NCBI GenBank assembly: GCA_002414205.1
Contig: DHYQ01000051.1
Coordinates: forward strand, 1-20,349
Direction: 5' to 3'
Length of the DNA: 20,349 nt
Source of the DNA: Gallionellaceae bacterium UBA5126
Lineage (GTDB): Bacteria > Pseudomonadota > Gammaproteobacteria > Burkholderiales > Gallionellaceae
Below the pieces are notes generated by a model. The model saw nothing but the letters and a program-made list of their open reading frames with translations. It did not search any database and was not told the DNA's origin. The translations under genes and the position numbers were made by a program. Below are positions 9,201 to 18,000 of the stretch, piece after piece. The stretch's first letter is position 1. Each line of letters begins with the position of its first letter.

Positions 9201-11674
9201 ACACTCATCAATGGCATGGTGACCGGGATGCCGGTATAGGGATCGAGCACGCTGCCGGCGGGCGCGGTAACAGTGATGCCGCCGTTCAAGGTAATGTTGC
9301 CCAGAGCGACCAGTGCATATTGTGATTTCGAGCCTTCCAGGAGCAAGTTGCTGGCAACCACCATATTTCCCAGGGAACCCACCGCCATGCCGGTCGGGGC
9401 AAAGACGTGATTCACACTCCCCATGGCAAAACACAGGGCATTGGCGCAGACGGGGTTGTTGCTTGCCATCCCCAGATAAACATCACGCGGCACGCCACCA
9501 GTAGCGCTGGCGTAGGTTTGCACTAACACCGCATTGACACTGGCATCCAGAAAACTATTGCTGATCTGGTCAAAACTGAAATTGGCCTGCGCGGCGGATC
9601 TGATCGAATAATTCGGTGTCGCGGTATGTGCCGTATTCAAATTGGTATAGTTCATCCCCGACAAACTGATTTTGCCGGTGCCGGTGCTGATACTGCTACC
9701 ACTGCCGATGGTCACCCCGGCCCCAACGCCCGGCCCCATCCCTTTGATGCTCAACATCCCGCCGACGGGCGGCGTATTCAGCGCAGCAGGCAGCATGGTG
9801 GTATCCAGCATGGCCGGACGGCTCAGCGTCGGCGCCAGTTGCGATTGCCCCAACCAAAAATCCTGTGCACTGATGGACACATTACCGCCGTCGGTGGCTA
9901 CCCCGGCCTGATAGATCAGCGTGGCAGCGGTCTGACCTTGCAGCATGAACGGCCCACCGCTGCCATCCATACTGGCATTGCCGGTCGCGGTCAGGTTAAA
10001 CGCACCACCATTGGTGGCGATGCTGGTGCCCAAATGTACCTCGCCGGTACCTTGCGTACCGCTGGCGTTCAACGTCAGATTCGCACCATAGGTGACGATA
10101 TGCCCACCTAGGGACGTCGACGCATAACTACCCGCAGCCGCACTCCCCAAGGTGAGCACATTGCCGCCGTTGGCCTGCAAAATCAGGCTTTTACCCTTGT
10201 TATTAAGGGCCGCCGCAGTGGGGGTCATGACCACCGGATCCAGCACCACCACATCGCCCGCCGTCGTTTGCACGGTGTAGCTCCCGTTTAGCAATACATT
10301 GCTCACCACGGTACTGGGAGCAATGCTCCCCCCAGGACACCCCAAGAGCGCCGTACTATTGCTGATGCAATAGGTGCCGGTAGGGTCCAGCAACAACGAG
10401 CCCGCCTGTCCCAACGGCGCCAAGGTGTCCACCATACCGCGATAGGCCAGCACACGCTTGCCCGACACTTCAACCCGCCCGCCATTGCCACCCTGTGCGC
10501 CGCCGCGTGCCGTGATCTGTCCCGCGTAATCGGTACGATCATCCGCCCACACCACCACCAAACCGCCATTGCCCTGGTTCAGCGCATCGGCGCGCAAGGT
10601 TGCCCCGGCGGCCACCGTGGTGGTTTTGGCATTCTGTACGGCGGTATTCTTGCCTTGGAAATCGCCGCCCACGCGCAGGCTCCCTCCCCCCAACGTACCG
10701 GACGCATCAAGCTGCGCGCTGCTGTCCAATGTGACCTGCTTGCCCAAGACGCTCACCACACCGCCCACACCATGACTGCCACGGGCTGTGACCTGACCGG
10801 CCACTTGAGCACTACCTGCCGACTGCACCGTCACCGTGCCACCATGGATACCATCGGCGCTGGTCACACTCCCCTGCGCTACCGTCACATTTTGTGAGGC
10901 CGACAACACAATATTACCCTGCGGATCACGGCTGGCACTGTCCGCACGCAACACGCCTTGTTGCTGAATCAGCGGCGCATACACATCAATCGAGCCACCT
11001 TGGGCTGACACGGTACCCAGATTCAGCGCCTGTCCACCGGCGGGTGCCGAGACGGTCACACTGATATGCGGCGTATTGCTATCCACCAGACTCACCTGAT
11101 TGCCCGCCGCCAACAGCACCTGCCCTTGTGGCGAAGTAATCACACCTTGATTGGTGACCTGATTGCCAATCAAATACACCCGCCCGCCCAAGGGGGTGGT
11201 AATGGTGCCTTGATTGACCACCGACGTGCCATTGCTGCCGATGAATTGCGACCGTCCCAACAGGAAATCGGCATTGCTGATATTCAACGTGGAAGCAATC
11301 AGCCCGTTCACATCCACCACCGAGCCGACGCCAAACAAAATGCCGTAAGGGTTGATCAGGAACACCTGACCATTGGAACTCAGGGTACCCAGAATCTGAC
11401 TGGGATTGTTGCTGACCACCCGGTTCAGTACCGAGGATTGGGCGGACGGCTGGACAAAGCGCGTGGTTTCACCCTTGCCGATATTGAACTGTTGCCAGTT
11501 CAGCACTGTACCAGGGGTATTGGTAATGGTCAGCGTGTTGCCATTGCTGACCATGGTGGCGCTGCCATTCACCACCACACCGCCCAGCGGGTTGGCCCAC
11601 ACCACGACTGGGGCAAAACACAGGGCCACCGCCAGGCTGGCGGCGTTGACACGAAAGGATTGCGATGTACTCAT
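6227..11674 (-). CDS. two-partner secretion exoprotein (TpsA, filamentous haemagglutinin type) with C-terminal caspase-like protease domain
   Basis: A 1815-residue exported protein. Order of parts: signal peptide (1-27, cleavage near V-V-W-A/N-P-L); TPS secretion domain (about 28-280) with I-N-P-Y-G-I-L-F-G at 107-115, the family NPNGI motif in variant form; Gly/Val/Asn-rich beta-helix passenger, including V-E-V-S-G-K-R and the S-L-L-L-D-P motif near 430; low-complexity Ala/Gln/Arg/Glu helical region (about 1000-1490); caspase-like domain from R-K1578-I-A-V-V-I-G-V-N onward, with YAGHGYE (His1653) and SDSCFSGS (Cys1703). Asp1701, two residues before the Cys, resembles the acidic S1 residue of metacaspases. 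The ATG at 11674 was chosen for its Shine-Dalgarno GGGGAG; a TTG 15 nt upstream is in frame. tpsB ends 15 nt before this ATG, so the pair is an operon. Architecture is read from the sequence; protease activity and surface location are inferred. Confidence 0.9.
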   Translation of the reverse strand: MSTSQSFRVNAASLAVALCFAPVVVWANPLGGVVVNGSATMVSNGNTLTITNTPGTVLNWQQFNIGKGETTRFVQPSAQSSVLNRVVSNNPSQILGTLSSNGQVFLINPYGILFGVGSVVDVNGLIASTLNISNADFLLGRSQFIGSNGTSVVNQGTITTPLGGRVYLIGNQVTNQGVITSPQGQVLLAAGNQVSLVDSNTPHISVTVSAPAGGQALNLGTVSAQGGSIDVYAPLIQQQGVLRADSASRDPQGNIVLSASQNVTVAQGSVTSADGIHGGTVTVQSAGSAQVAGQVTARGSHGVGGVVSVLGKQVTLDSSAQLDASGTLGGGSLRVGGDFQGKNTAVQNAKTTTVAAGATLRADALNQGNGGLVVVWADDRTDYAGQITARGGAQGGNGGRVEVSGKRVLAYRGMVDTLAPLGQAGSLLLDPTGTYCISNSTALLGCPGGSIAPSTVVSNVLLNGSYTVQTTAGDVVVLDPVVMTPTAAALNNKGKSLILQANGGNVLTLGSAAAGSYASTSLGGHIVTYGANLTLNASGTQGTGEVHLGTSIATNGGAFNLTATGNASMDGSGGPFMLQGQTAATLIYQAGVATDGGNVSISAQDFWLGQSQLAPTLSRPAMLDTTMLPAALNTPPVGGMLSIKGMGPGVGAGVTIGSGSSISTGTGKISLSGMNYTNLNTAHTATPNYSIRSAAQANFSFDQISNSFLDASVNAVLVQTYASATGGVPRDVYLGMASNNPVCANALCFAMGSVNHVFAPTGMAVGSLGNMVVASNLLLEGSKSQYALVALGNITLNGGITVTAPAGSVLDPYTGIPVTMPLMSVGMIAGGNVFNNVGASALTLPAGHGWSVFAQDQRVSNLNGLTATVLNFGQPPATFAAAISTAALGTLNNSSFSFPALLASLLTTSAQKVAIPSNSFALFWGTSTVAPANTGTTASVLPPTCATNPVLCPAGTAATVQQNTQTLPNASSILKPTPTALADLTYSASLGVGNGGMVWVVSEDVWRARRAARQAEDEVEVTRARLHQDGDAAAGVVGMRTLALQEARIDRYRADGRVRETEMELQAAEAEVRNASSPLALRQAETRLRVADYRRADAEVQQLRAELRHVHADGLTARSADEKQALAARVSEVTARLARAEVKRAAAEVQQAAQALKQPMASSETSEDRRADLAVKQATLALKQAEVEVAQASEGAPRQAAEDQRAQASVNRAVAVAKKSALEAQRAAAGGQSAAAQRVALVKQADAEVDQAEADLQQTQRTLASARDPLAQRAAAQQVTQQALTKAERELRQAELHAQHEGDALNQAVVVTRQAAVAEKRAAVALQMAADEESRAVAAQHLAVARSKTALAEQQQAGQEASAARVAASKARAGENRDVWLKQAAALDAVGQAKAAEADVHQAEAALQQAESDMHRAQAALKGGLTPAQRTTAESSLAQKRDELAHRRDALTQRRDVWHGAREAAEQQQAAYHEARARRDERVVEAFGGMDLSAARRGSSQALMSMRQDFMRARLGAALKVLAVNPAAGSLHRCNSGNAGSDCLPREVAASQSADVMARVQLPLPVPTRAFLPEIQRKIAVVIGVNAYQDPDIPALNGALRDADAVGAMLRDRMGYDVRMVRNGTRADIVSMLREVADETGSHDSVVVYYAGHGYELEDTREGYWIPSDGATTNPENWISNGDISQLLNNIPARQMLVVSDSCFSGSLVREMKVSSKQTSVETPQQILQKRSVLVMSSGGDEPVMDEGRDGHSVFTWHLLDKVNTLGSYEHGAEIFDAIKAGVAADGLTQVPDYGASLSAGHKSGGDYLFEIRQY

Positions 11675-11689
11675 GCGACTTCTCCCCAA

Positions 11690-13270
11690 TCAAAACACCA
11701 GCGAGATGGCAATATGCCCCCGCACATCATTCTTCTTGATGACACTGCCCAGGTAAGGCACGGATTGCTGTGGCCAGCCCAGATCCAGCTTGACCGTCAC
11801 ATCACGCCGATGCACCACCCGCACGCCAATGCCATAACTGGAAATGGCGCTGTGCGACCAAGCCAGCGGCTGGTCATTCACACTGACCCTGGCTGTGTCC
11901 CAGAACAGCAGCGCACGCACGCTGTCATCCGGCAATTTCCAGTACTGATTCAAATCCGGCGTGTATAACTCCAGATTGCCGTAATAACCACGCTCCCCGG
12001 CCACCACCCGTTCGGGATAGCCGCGCACGGTGGCCATGCCACCCACCCCCAATTGCTCGGCAGGCAACAGCAAATCGCGTGAATACTGCCCATTCAGCGC
12101 AGCACGCATCTGCCAATCCAGAGGTAATGACACGCTACCGCTCACGTTGGCACGCCATAAGCGCCAATTGGGCGTTGGCAGCAAGGTCGCGCCGGCCACC
12201 GTGGCACGTGCCGCCTGGTAATGAAGATAACTGCCTTGAGAACCGCCCGGCAAATTGCTCACCCAGGTCACACTGCCAGCCCCCTGCACGCTGGGCTTGG
12301 TTAATTGAGCTGCGTAGGCGAGACTGAACGGACGCTCGGTGACACTGCCGCACGGTGCTGTGCAGGCCGTAAAACTGTTGGTATTGGCTTTGTAATCGGC
12401 GCCCAGAATGACTTTGTGACGCCAATCGCCCAATGTAGGTAGCGGATAATTCAAGCGTGCACCCAGCACCGAGCCTTTGCCGGAAAAGTAAATCGCACCA
12501 TTCTGTGTCGCCGAGGAAGAATAAGCCGCAATGAAGTCCAGCGACACGCCGCTGGGATACAGCGGCAGGTGATACCCAAGATTGACGCTGCCGATTTTAT
12601 CCAGCGCGTCTGGCGACGCCGTGTATTGCAGTGCCAGCGCGTGATCGCGGTCAAACAAATTGGCGTGCTGATACGCCACATTCAGCTTGGCATAACCCGT
12701 GGCCGCCGCACCAGTGTTGTCCATACCAACCATCCAGCGTGACAAACGATCTTCACTGACATCCACCCGCGCGATCAAATCACCGGGCTGACTGCCCGGC
12801 TGTACATTCACCGCCACCTGCTTGGCGGCGTTTTCGTTGGCGAGGGAAATCGCCGCTTCGAGTTGTTTGGCATTCAAACTATTACCGCGCACCAGTACCG
12901 GCAAACTGGCCCGAATGTTGTCCGCGCTGTACTGCTTGTTGCCCTGTACCTCAATCGCAGTCACCCGGTCTTCCTGCACCTTGAGCTTGACCACCCCGCC
13001 TGTGAGCACCTGCTCCGGCGCCATCACCTGCACGACGGTGTAACCCGCCGCCTGATAGCGCATACGGAGCATCTCTGCCGCACGCGTCACATCCGCCACC
13101 GCACGCCCCGGCCCGGTGAACGGCTGCAAGGTAGCCTGTACGGTGGCCGCGTCCAGCAAGGTATTGCCAACGACTTCAAAAGCCCGGATCTCAAAACTGA
13201 GCGGATCGGCCATCACACGATCGGCGCCAACCAGCAGCAACACTGCACACCACCACACACGTTTATACAT
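11690..13270 (-). CDS. two-partner secretion outer-membrane transporter TpsB (FhaC/ShlB family)
   Basis: TpsB proteins are 16-strand Omp85-type outer-membrane barrels that recognise the TPS domain of their partner in the periplasm and export it. The 526-residue protein has a signal peptide (1-21, cleavage near V-M-A/D-P-L), POTRA1 (about 26-101, with F-E-V-V-G-N-T and the G-Y-T-V-V strand), POTRA2 (about 102-175) and the barrel (178-526). V415-R-G-Y-P-E is the conserved loop-6 motif, and the chain ends in Phe as outer-membrane proteins do. POTRA1 starts directly after the signal peptide, leaving no room for the N-terminal H1 plug helix known in FhaC. The ATG at 13270 follows GGGAG by 6 nt. 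It precedes tpsA by 15 nt and lies 93 nt after nadB on the same strand. Confidence 0.93.
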   Translation of the reverse strand: MYKRVWWCAVLLLVGADRVMADPLSFEIRAFEVVGNTLLDAATVQATLQPFTGPGRAVADVTRAAEMLRMRYQAAGYTVVQVMAPEQVLTGGVVKLKVQEDRVTAIEVQGNKQYSADNIRASLPVLVRGNSLNAKQLEAAISLANENAAKQVAVNVQPGSQPGDLIARVDVSEDRLSRWMVGMDNTGAAATGYAKLNVAYQHANLFDRDHALALQYTASPDALDKIGSVNLGYHLPLYPSGVSLDFIAAYSSSATQNGAIYFSGKGSVLGARLNYPLPTLGDWRHKVILGADYKANTNSFTACTAPCGSVTERPFSLAYAAQLTKPSVQGAGSVTWVSNLPGGSQGSYLHYQAARATVAGATLLPTPNWRLWRANVSGSVSLPLDWQMRAALNGQYSRDLLLPAEQLGVGGMATVRGYPERVVAGERGYYGNLELYTPDLNQYWKLPDDSVRALLFWDTARVSVNDQPLAWSHSAISSYGIGVRVVHRRDVTVKLDLGWPQQSVPYLGSVIKKNDVRGHIAISLVF

Positions 13271-13363
13271 CACACTCTCCCGACAGGTTTAACCCTATTT
13301 CGATACTGGTTAGTGATTCTACTCCGTAACCCAAATCATGGTGTGCCCCACGCTGAACACTGG

Positions 13364-14935
13364 TCAGGGACGGAGGACAGTCGGCTGCGGGTTGTCCTGC
13401 AACTGCGGGTAATCCCGGCTGAAATGCAGCCCGCGACTCTCATGGCGCTGCAAGGCACTTTCCACGATCAACTCGGCATTCGTCACGAGGTTACGCAATT
13501 CCAGCAAATCGCTGTTGACGTGAAAATGCGCGTAAAACTCCTGAATCTCACTTTGCAACAACTGAATGCGGTGCCAAGCGCGTTGCAGCCGCTTGTTGGT
13601 GCGCACGATGCCCACGTAGTCCCACATGAAATGCCGCAACTCCGCCCAGTTATGCGAAATCACGATTTGCTCGTCGGCATCGGTTACCCGGCTTTCATCC
13701 CATTCCGGCAGTTCCGGGATGCGCAAAACTTCCTTGCCCAGAATGTCGCGCACCGCCGCGTCGGCAAACACCACGCACTCCAGCAGCGAATTGCTGGCCA
13801 GGCGGTTCGCGCCGTGCAAGCCGGTGTAGGCGGTTTCGCCCACGGCGTACAAATTGTCCACATCGGTGCGGGCGTGCAAATCGGTCATCACCCCGCCGCA
13901 GGTGTAATGCGCGGCAGGTACCACCGGAATCGGATCCTGGCTAATGTTGATGCCCAACTCCAGACAGCGGGCAAAGATATTGGGGAAATGCCCCTGCAAA
14001 AATTCCACCGACTGATGGGAAATGTCCAGATACACGCAATCCAGCCCATGCTTTTTCATTTCATAATCAATCGCTCGCGCCACCACATCACGCGGAGCCA
14101 ATTCGGCACGGGGGTCGTGCTGCGGCATAAAACGCGTGCCATTCGGCAACTTCAAAATCCCGCCTTCGCCGCGCACCGCCTCGGTAATCAGAAAAGACTT
14201 GGCTTCCGGGTGATACAAACAAGTGGGGTGAAACTGGATGAACTCCATATTGGCGACACGGCAACCCGCACGCCAGGCCATGGCAATGCCGTCGCCGGTG
14301 GCCGTGTCAGGATTGGTGGTGTAGAGATAGACCTTGCCGGTGCCGCCGGTGGCCAAAATGGTGTTTTGCGCGGCTATCGTGACCACCTCGTCCGATAGAC
14401 AATTCAGCGCATACACCCCAAAGCAGCGGTTGCCGGACAGCCCCAACTTCTTGCTGGTAATCAAATCCACCGACATGTAGTGCTCCAGTACCGTGATGTT
14501 GGGATGCTCCAGCACCCGACGAATCAGCGTCTCCTGCACCACCGCCCCGGTGGCATCGGCAGCGTGAATGATGCGGCGCTGGCTATGCCCCCCCTCGCGG
14601 GTCAGGTGGTAGCCGGTGTCCTGATTCTGCTCGCGGGTAAACGGCACCCCTTGGGCGATCAGCCAATCAATCGACGCCTTGCCATGCTCGACCACAAACG
14701 CCGTCGCCGCCGGATCGCACAGCCCCGCGCCCGCAATCAGCGTGTCCTGAATATGCGCCTCCAGCGAATCCTCCTTGGACAACACGGCGGCAATCCCGCC
14801 CTGCGCCCAGCCACTCGCGCCGTCCAGCATGGACTGCTTGGTAATCAGGCCCACGCGCTGCTGATCGGCCAATTTCAATGCCAATGTCAGCCCCGCCAAA
14901 CCACTACCAATAATCAACGTGTCAAATTGTTGCAC
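13364..14935 (-). CDS. nadB: L-aspartate oxidase NadB
   Basis: NadB is the FAD enzyme that oxidises L-aspartate to iminoaspartate, the first step of de novo NAD synthesis, using oxygen or fumarate as acceptor. The 523 residues (E. coli 540) show the dinucleotide fold G10-S-G-L-A-G15, the S-G-W-A-Q-G-G-I-A-A motif, the H-A-A-D-A-T-G segment, the catalytic P-R-D region (A-P-R-D-V-V-A-R-A) and A-H-Y-T-C-G-G-V of the active site, with the helical C-terminal domain following. The start is a GTG with AGGGTGA upstream. The partner NadA is not in the window. It is divergent from the RND permease gene; tpsB follows in the same direction after 93 nt. Confidence 0.96.
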   Translation of the reverse strand: MQQFDTLIIGSGLAGLTLALKLADQQRVGLITKQSMLDGASGWAQGGIAAVLSKEDSLEAHIQDTLIAGAGLCDPAATAFVVEHGKASIDWLIAQGVPFTREQNQDTGYHLTREGGHSQRRIIHAADATGAVVQETLIRRVLEHPNITVLEHYMSVDLITSKKLGLSGNRCFGVYALNCLSDEVVTIAAQNTILATGGTGKVYLYTTNPDTATGDGIAMAWRAGCRVANMEFIQFHPTCLYHPEAKSFLITEAVRGEGGILKLPNGTRFMPQHDPRAELAPRDVVARAIDYEMKKHGLDCVYLDISHQSVEFLQGHFPNIFARCLELGINISQDPIPVVPAAHYTCGGVMTDLHARTDVDNLYAVGETAYTGLHGANRLASNSLLECVVFADAAVRDILGKEVLRIPELPEWDESRVTDADEQIVISHNWAELRHFMWDYVGIVRTNKRLQRAWHRIQLLQSEIQEFYAHFHVNSDLLELRNLVTNAELIVESALQRHESRGLHFSRDYPQLQDNPQPTVLRP

Positions 14936-14970
14936 CTGGTTTCACCCTACTTCGTTAACTTGGGCTGGGG

Positions 14971-14979
14971 ACTATAGCA
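14971..14979 (-). promoter_or_regulatory. putative extended -10 promoter of nadB
   Basis: Read on the minus strand, TGCTATAGT is an extended -10 element (TG-n-TATAGT), 35 nt before the GTG start of nadB. No convincing -35 box is present, as is usual for extended -10 promoters. It lies in the 132-nt region between the divergent nadB and RND genes. Confidence 0.4.
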
Positions 14980-15028
14980 AAATTGGCCCGCCATGCGCCG
15001 CCTGCGCCCACGATATTTGTCACATCGG

Positions 15029-15034
15029 TATAAT
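15029..15034 (+). promoter_or_regulatory. putative -10 box of the RND permease promoter
   Basis: A perfect TATAAT lies 33 nt before the chosen ATG. No good -35 hexamer at 16-18 nt spacing was seen. No clear operator palindrome or regulator gene of TetR or MarR type is nearby. Confidence 0.4.
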
Positions 15035-15067
15035 CCGCCGCCTTGTTTTTCCACCGAATGTCCCGCC

Positions 15068-18000
15068 ATGCGCCACTTCAATCTTTCTGCCTGGGCCATC
15101 AAACACACCACCTTGGTGTGGTATGCCTTATTCACGGTTTTGCTGGCCGGGGTTTTTTATTACCAGCAACTGGGGCAAAAGGAAGACCCGGATTTCACCT
15201 TTAAAGTGATGACGGTACAGGTGGCCTGGCCGGGGGCAACGGCGCGCGAGGTGGAGCAGCAAATCACCCAGGTACTGGAGCGCCGCTTGCAGGAATTACC
15301 CTGGCTGGACACCTTGAACAGCTATTCCCGCGCCGGTGAATCCGGCCTGTTCATCACGTTGAAGGAAAGCATGCCCGCCAGCGAGTTGGAAAAAAGCTGG
15401 CACGCGGTGCGCAAGGTGTTACAGGACAGCCAGTCCGCCCTGCCGGAAAACGCCGGCCAGCCGCTGATTAACGACGAATTCGGCGAAACCTTCGGCGTGA
15501 TTTATGCCTTGAGCAGCGACAGCGCCAGCCCGGCGGAACTGGCGGCGCAAGCGCGGCGGGTGCGCGAGCAACTGATGAACGTGCCACAGGTGCGCAAAGT
15601 CAGCTTGCTCGGCGTACAGGAAGAGAAAATCTTCATCGAATTTTCCAGCGCCAAAATGGCCAGTATGGGCATCGACCCCATGGCGGTGATGAACGCCCTG
15701 CGCGCCCGCAATGCGGTGGAGCCAGCCGGGGAATTCGTCACGGAAAACGGCGTGGCGCGGCTGCGGGTCAGTGGCGATTTCAAGTCGCTGCAAACCATCC
15801 AGGACATGGCGATTACCGCTGGCGGCAAGACTTACCGCCTAGGCGACTTGAGCCACGTCTATCGCGGCTATGCCGACCCGGCCAGTTTCAAGCTGCGCAG
15901 CCAGGGCAAGGCGGCGGTGGGGCTGGCGGTGTCGCTGGTAGATGAGGCCAATATCGGTCGCGTTGGCACGGATTTGGCCGCCACCTGGGCGCGCATCAAC
16001 CTGCCCAAGGACATTCAAATGGTGCAAGTCGCCGACCAGCCCGGCGTGGTGAAACACGCCATCCACGGTTTCATGCAGGCGCTGCTGGAGGCGCTGGTGA
16101 TTGTGCTGCTGGTCAGCTTTATCAGCCTCGGCTGGCGCGCCGGGCTGGTGGTCGGGCTGTCGATTCCGCTGGTGCTGGCCGGGACGTTCTGGCTGATGTA
16201 CGTGTTTGGCATCGAGTTGCAGCGTGTGTCGCTGGGCGCGCTGATTATCGCCTTAGGCCTGCTGGTGGATGATGCCATGATCGCGGTGGAAATGATGGAA
16301 GTGAAGCTGGCGCAGGGTTTCAGCAAGTTGCACGCCGCCACGTTCGCCTACACCAGCACCGCTTTCCCCATGCTCACCGGCACGCTGATTACCGCCGCCG
16401 CCTTTTTGCCGGTCGGGCTGGCCAAGTCGTCGGCGGGCGAATACACCTTCTCCATTTGCGCCGTCGTGACGATTGCCCTGCTGGTGTCCTGGCTGGTAGC
16501 GGTGGTGTTTACGCCGTTTATTGGCTATCGCCTGCTGCCAGAAAATCACCAATCCGAGCCAGACGACCAGCATTATCAGCAAGGCTTTTATGGCCGCTTC
16601 CGCCGTCTGGTGGAATTCTGCCTACACTGGCGCAAAAGCGTGGTCGGCGTGACGGTGCTGCTGTTCGCCTTGTCACTGTTGGGTTTCAGCCAGGTGGAGC
16701 AGGAATTTTTCCCGCCCTCGGAGCGCAACGAATTGCTGATGGACATCTGGCTGCCGGACGGCACCAGCTTTGCCGCCACGGAAAGTCTGGTCAAGGAATT
16801 TGAAGCCAAGCTGAAAAAGGACGGCGACATCGCCAGCTACACCAGCTACGTCGGCGGCAGTTCGCCGCGCTTTTATTTGCCGCTGGATTTGCAACTACCC
16901 AACATCAACTATGCTCAGATGGTGATCGTCGCCAAGGACGGGCAAAAGCGCGAGGCGGTGCTGAAACGGGTGCGCACTTGGCTGAATGAGGACTACGCGC
17001 AACTGGGCATCCGCATCGCCCGGCTGGAAAACGGCCCGCCGGTGGGCTATCCGGTGCAATTCCGCGTGGTGGGTGAAGACGCTGCCAAGCTGCGCCCGAT
17101 TGCCGACGAGGTGTTAGCCATCGTCAAACAAAACAAGCAAACCAAAAACGCCGGGCTGGATAGCAGCGCGCCGCTGCGGGTGATGCAGGTAGATGTCGAT
17201 CAGGAAAAAGCCCGCGCCCTTGGCCTGTCGTCGCAAAGCGTGGCACGCAACCTGCAAGCCATGCTGTCCGGCATCAGCGTGTCGCACCTGCGTGAAAACG
17301 GCCAGCAAATCGAAATTATCGCCCGCGCCGCGCCGGAAGAACGCGGCGACCCCGAAGCCTTGGCGCGCAGCGTGGTGTACGCCGGGGACGGCAAATTTGT
17401 GCCGCTGGCGCAAATCGCCCAACTGGAGCAAGCCGAAGAAGACGGCATTCTGTGGCGCAAAAATCGTCAGGCCATCATCACCGTGCGCGCCGACGTGCCG
17501 GACGACGTGCGTGCGCCGGAAGTCAGCGCCGCCATTGAAAGCAAACTCGCCGCCGTGCGCGCCAAGTTGCCGCCCGGCTATCGCATCGAAGTCGGCGGCG
17601 CGGCGGAAGGCAGCGACAACGCGCAAAACTCCATTCTGGCCGTACTGCCGCTGATGGCCTTTGTCATCGTCACCCTGCTGCTGCTGCAATTGCGCCAAGC
17701 CAACCTCGCCCTACTGGCCGTGCTCACCGCCCCGCTCGGCCTGATTGGTGTGACCGCCGTGCTGCTGCTGTTCCACGTCCCCTTCGGCTTCGTCGCCCTG
17801 CTCGGCATCATCTCCCTGGCCGGGATGATTATGCGCAACTCGGTGATACTGCTGGATCAAATCCAGCAAGACCTCGCCAGCGGCCTGTCCCCCTGGGAAG
17901 CCATCGTCGATTCCACCGTGCGCCGCTTCCGCCCCATCATGCTCACCGCCGCCGCCGCCCTGCTCGCCATGATTCCCCTGACCCGCAGCGTGTTCTGGGG

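Noticed and set aside
12863..14398. 511-codon plus-strand open frame opposite nadB and tpsB
   Set aside because: It spans two well-identified minus-strand genes and their intergenic gap, with no family resemblance; a shadow frame.
14993..15067. Upstream extension of the RND permease frame
   Set aside because: The extra residues (Arg/Pro/His/Cys-rich) contain the putative promoter and do not look like an RND N-terminus.
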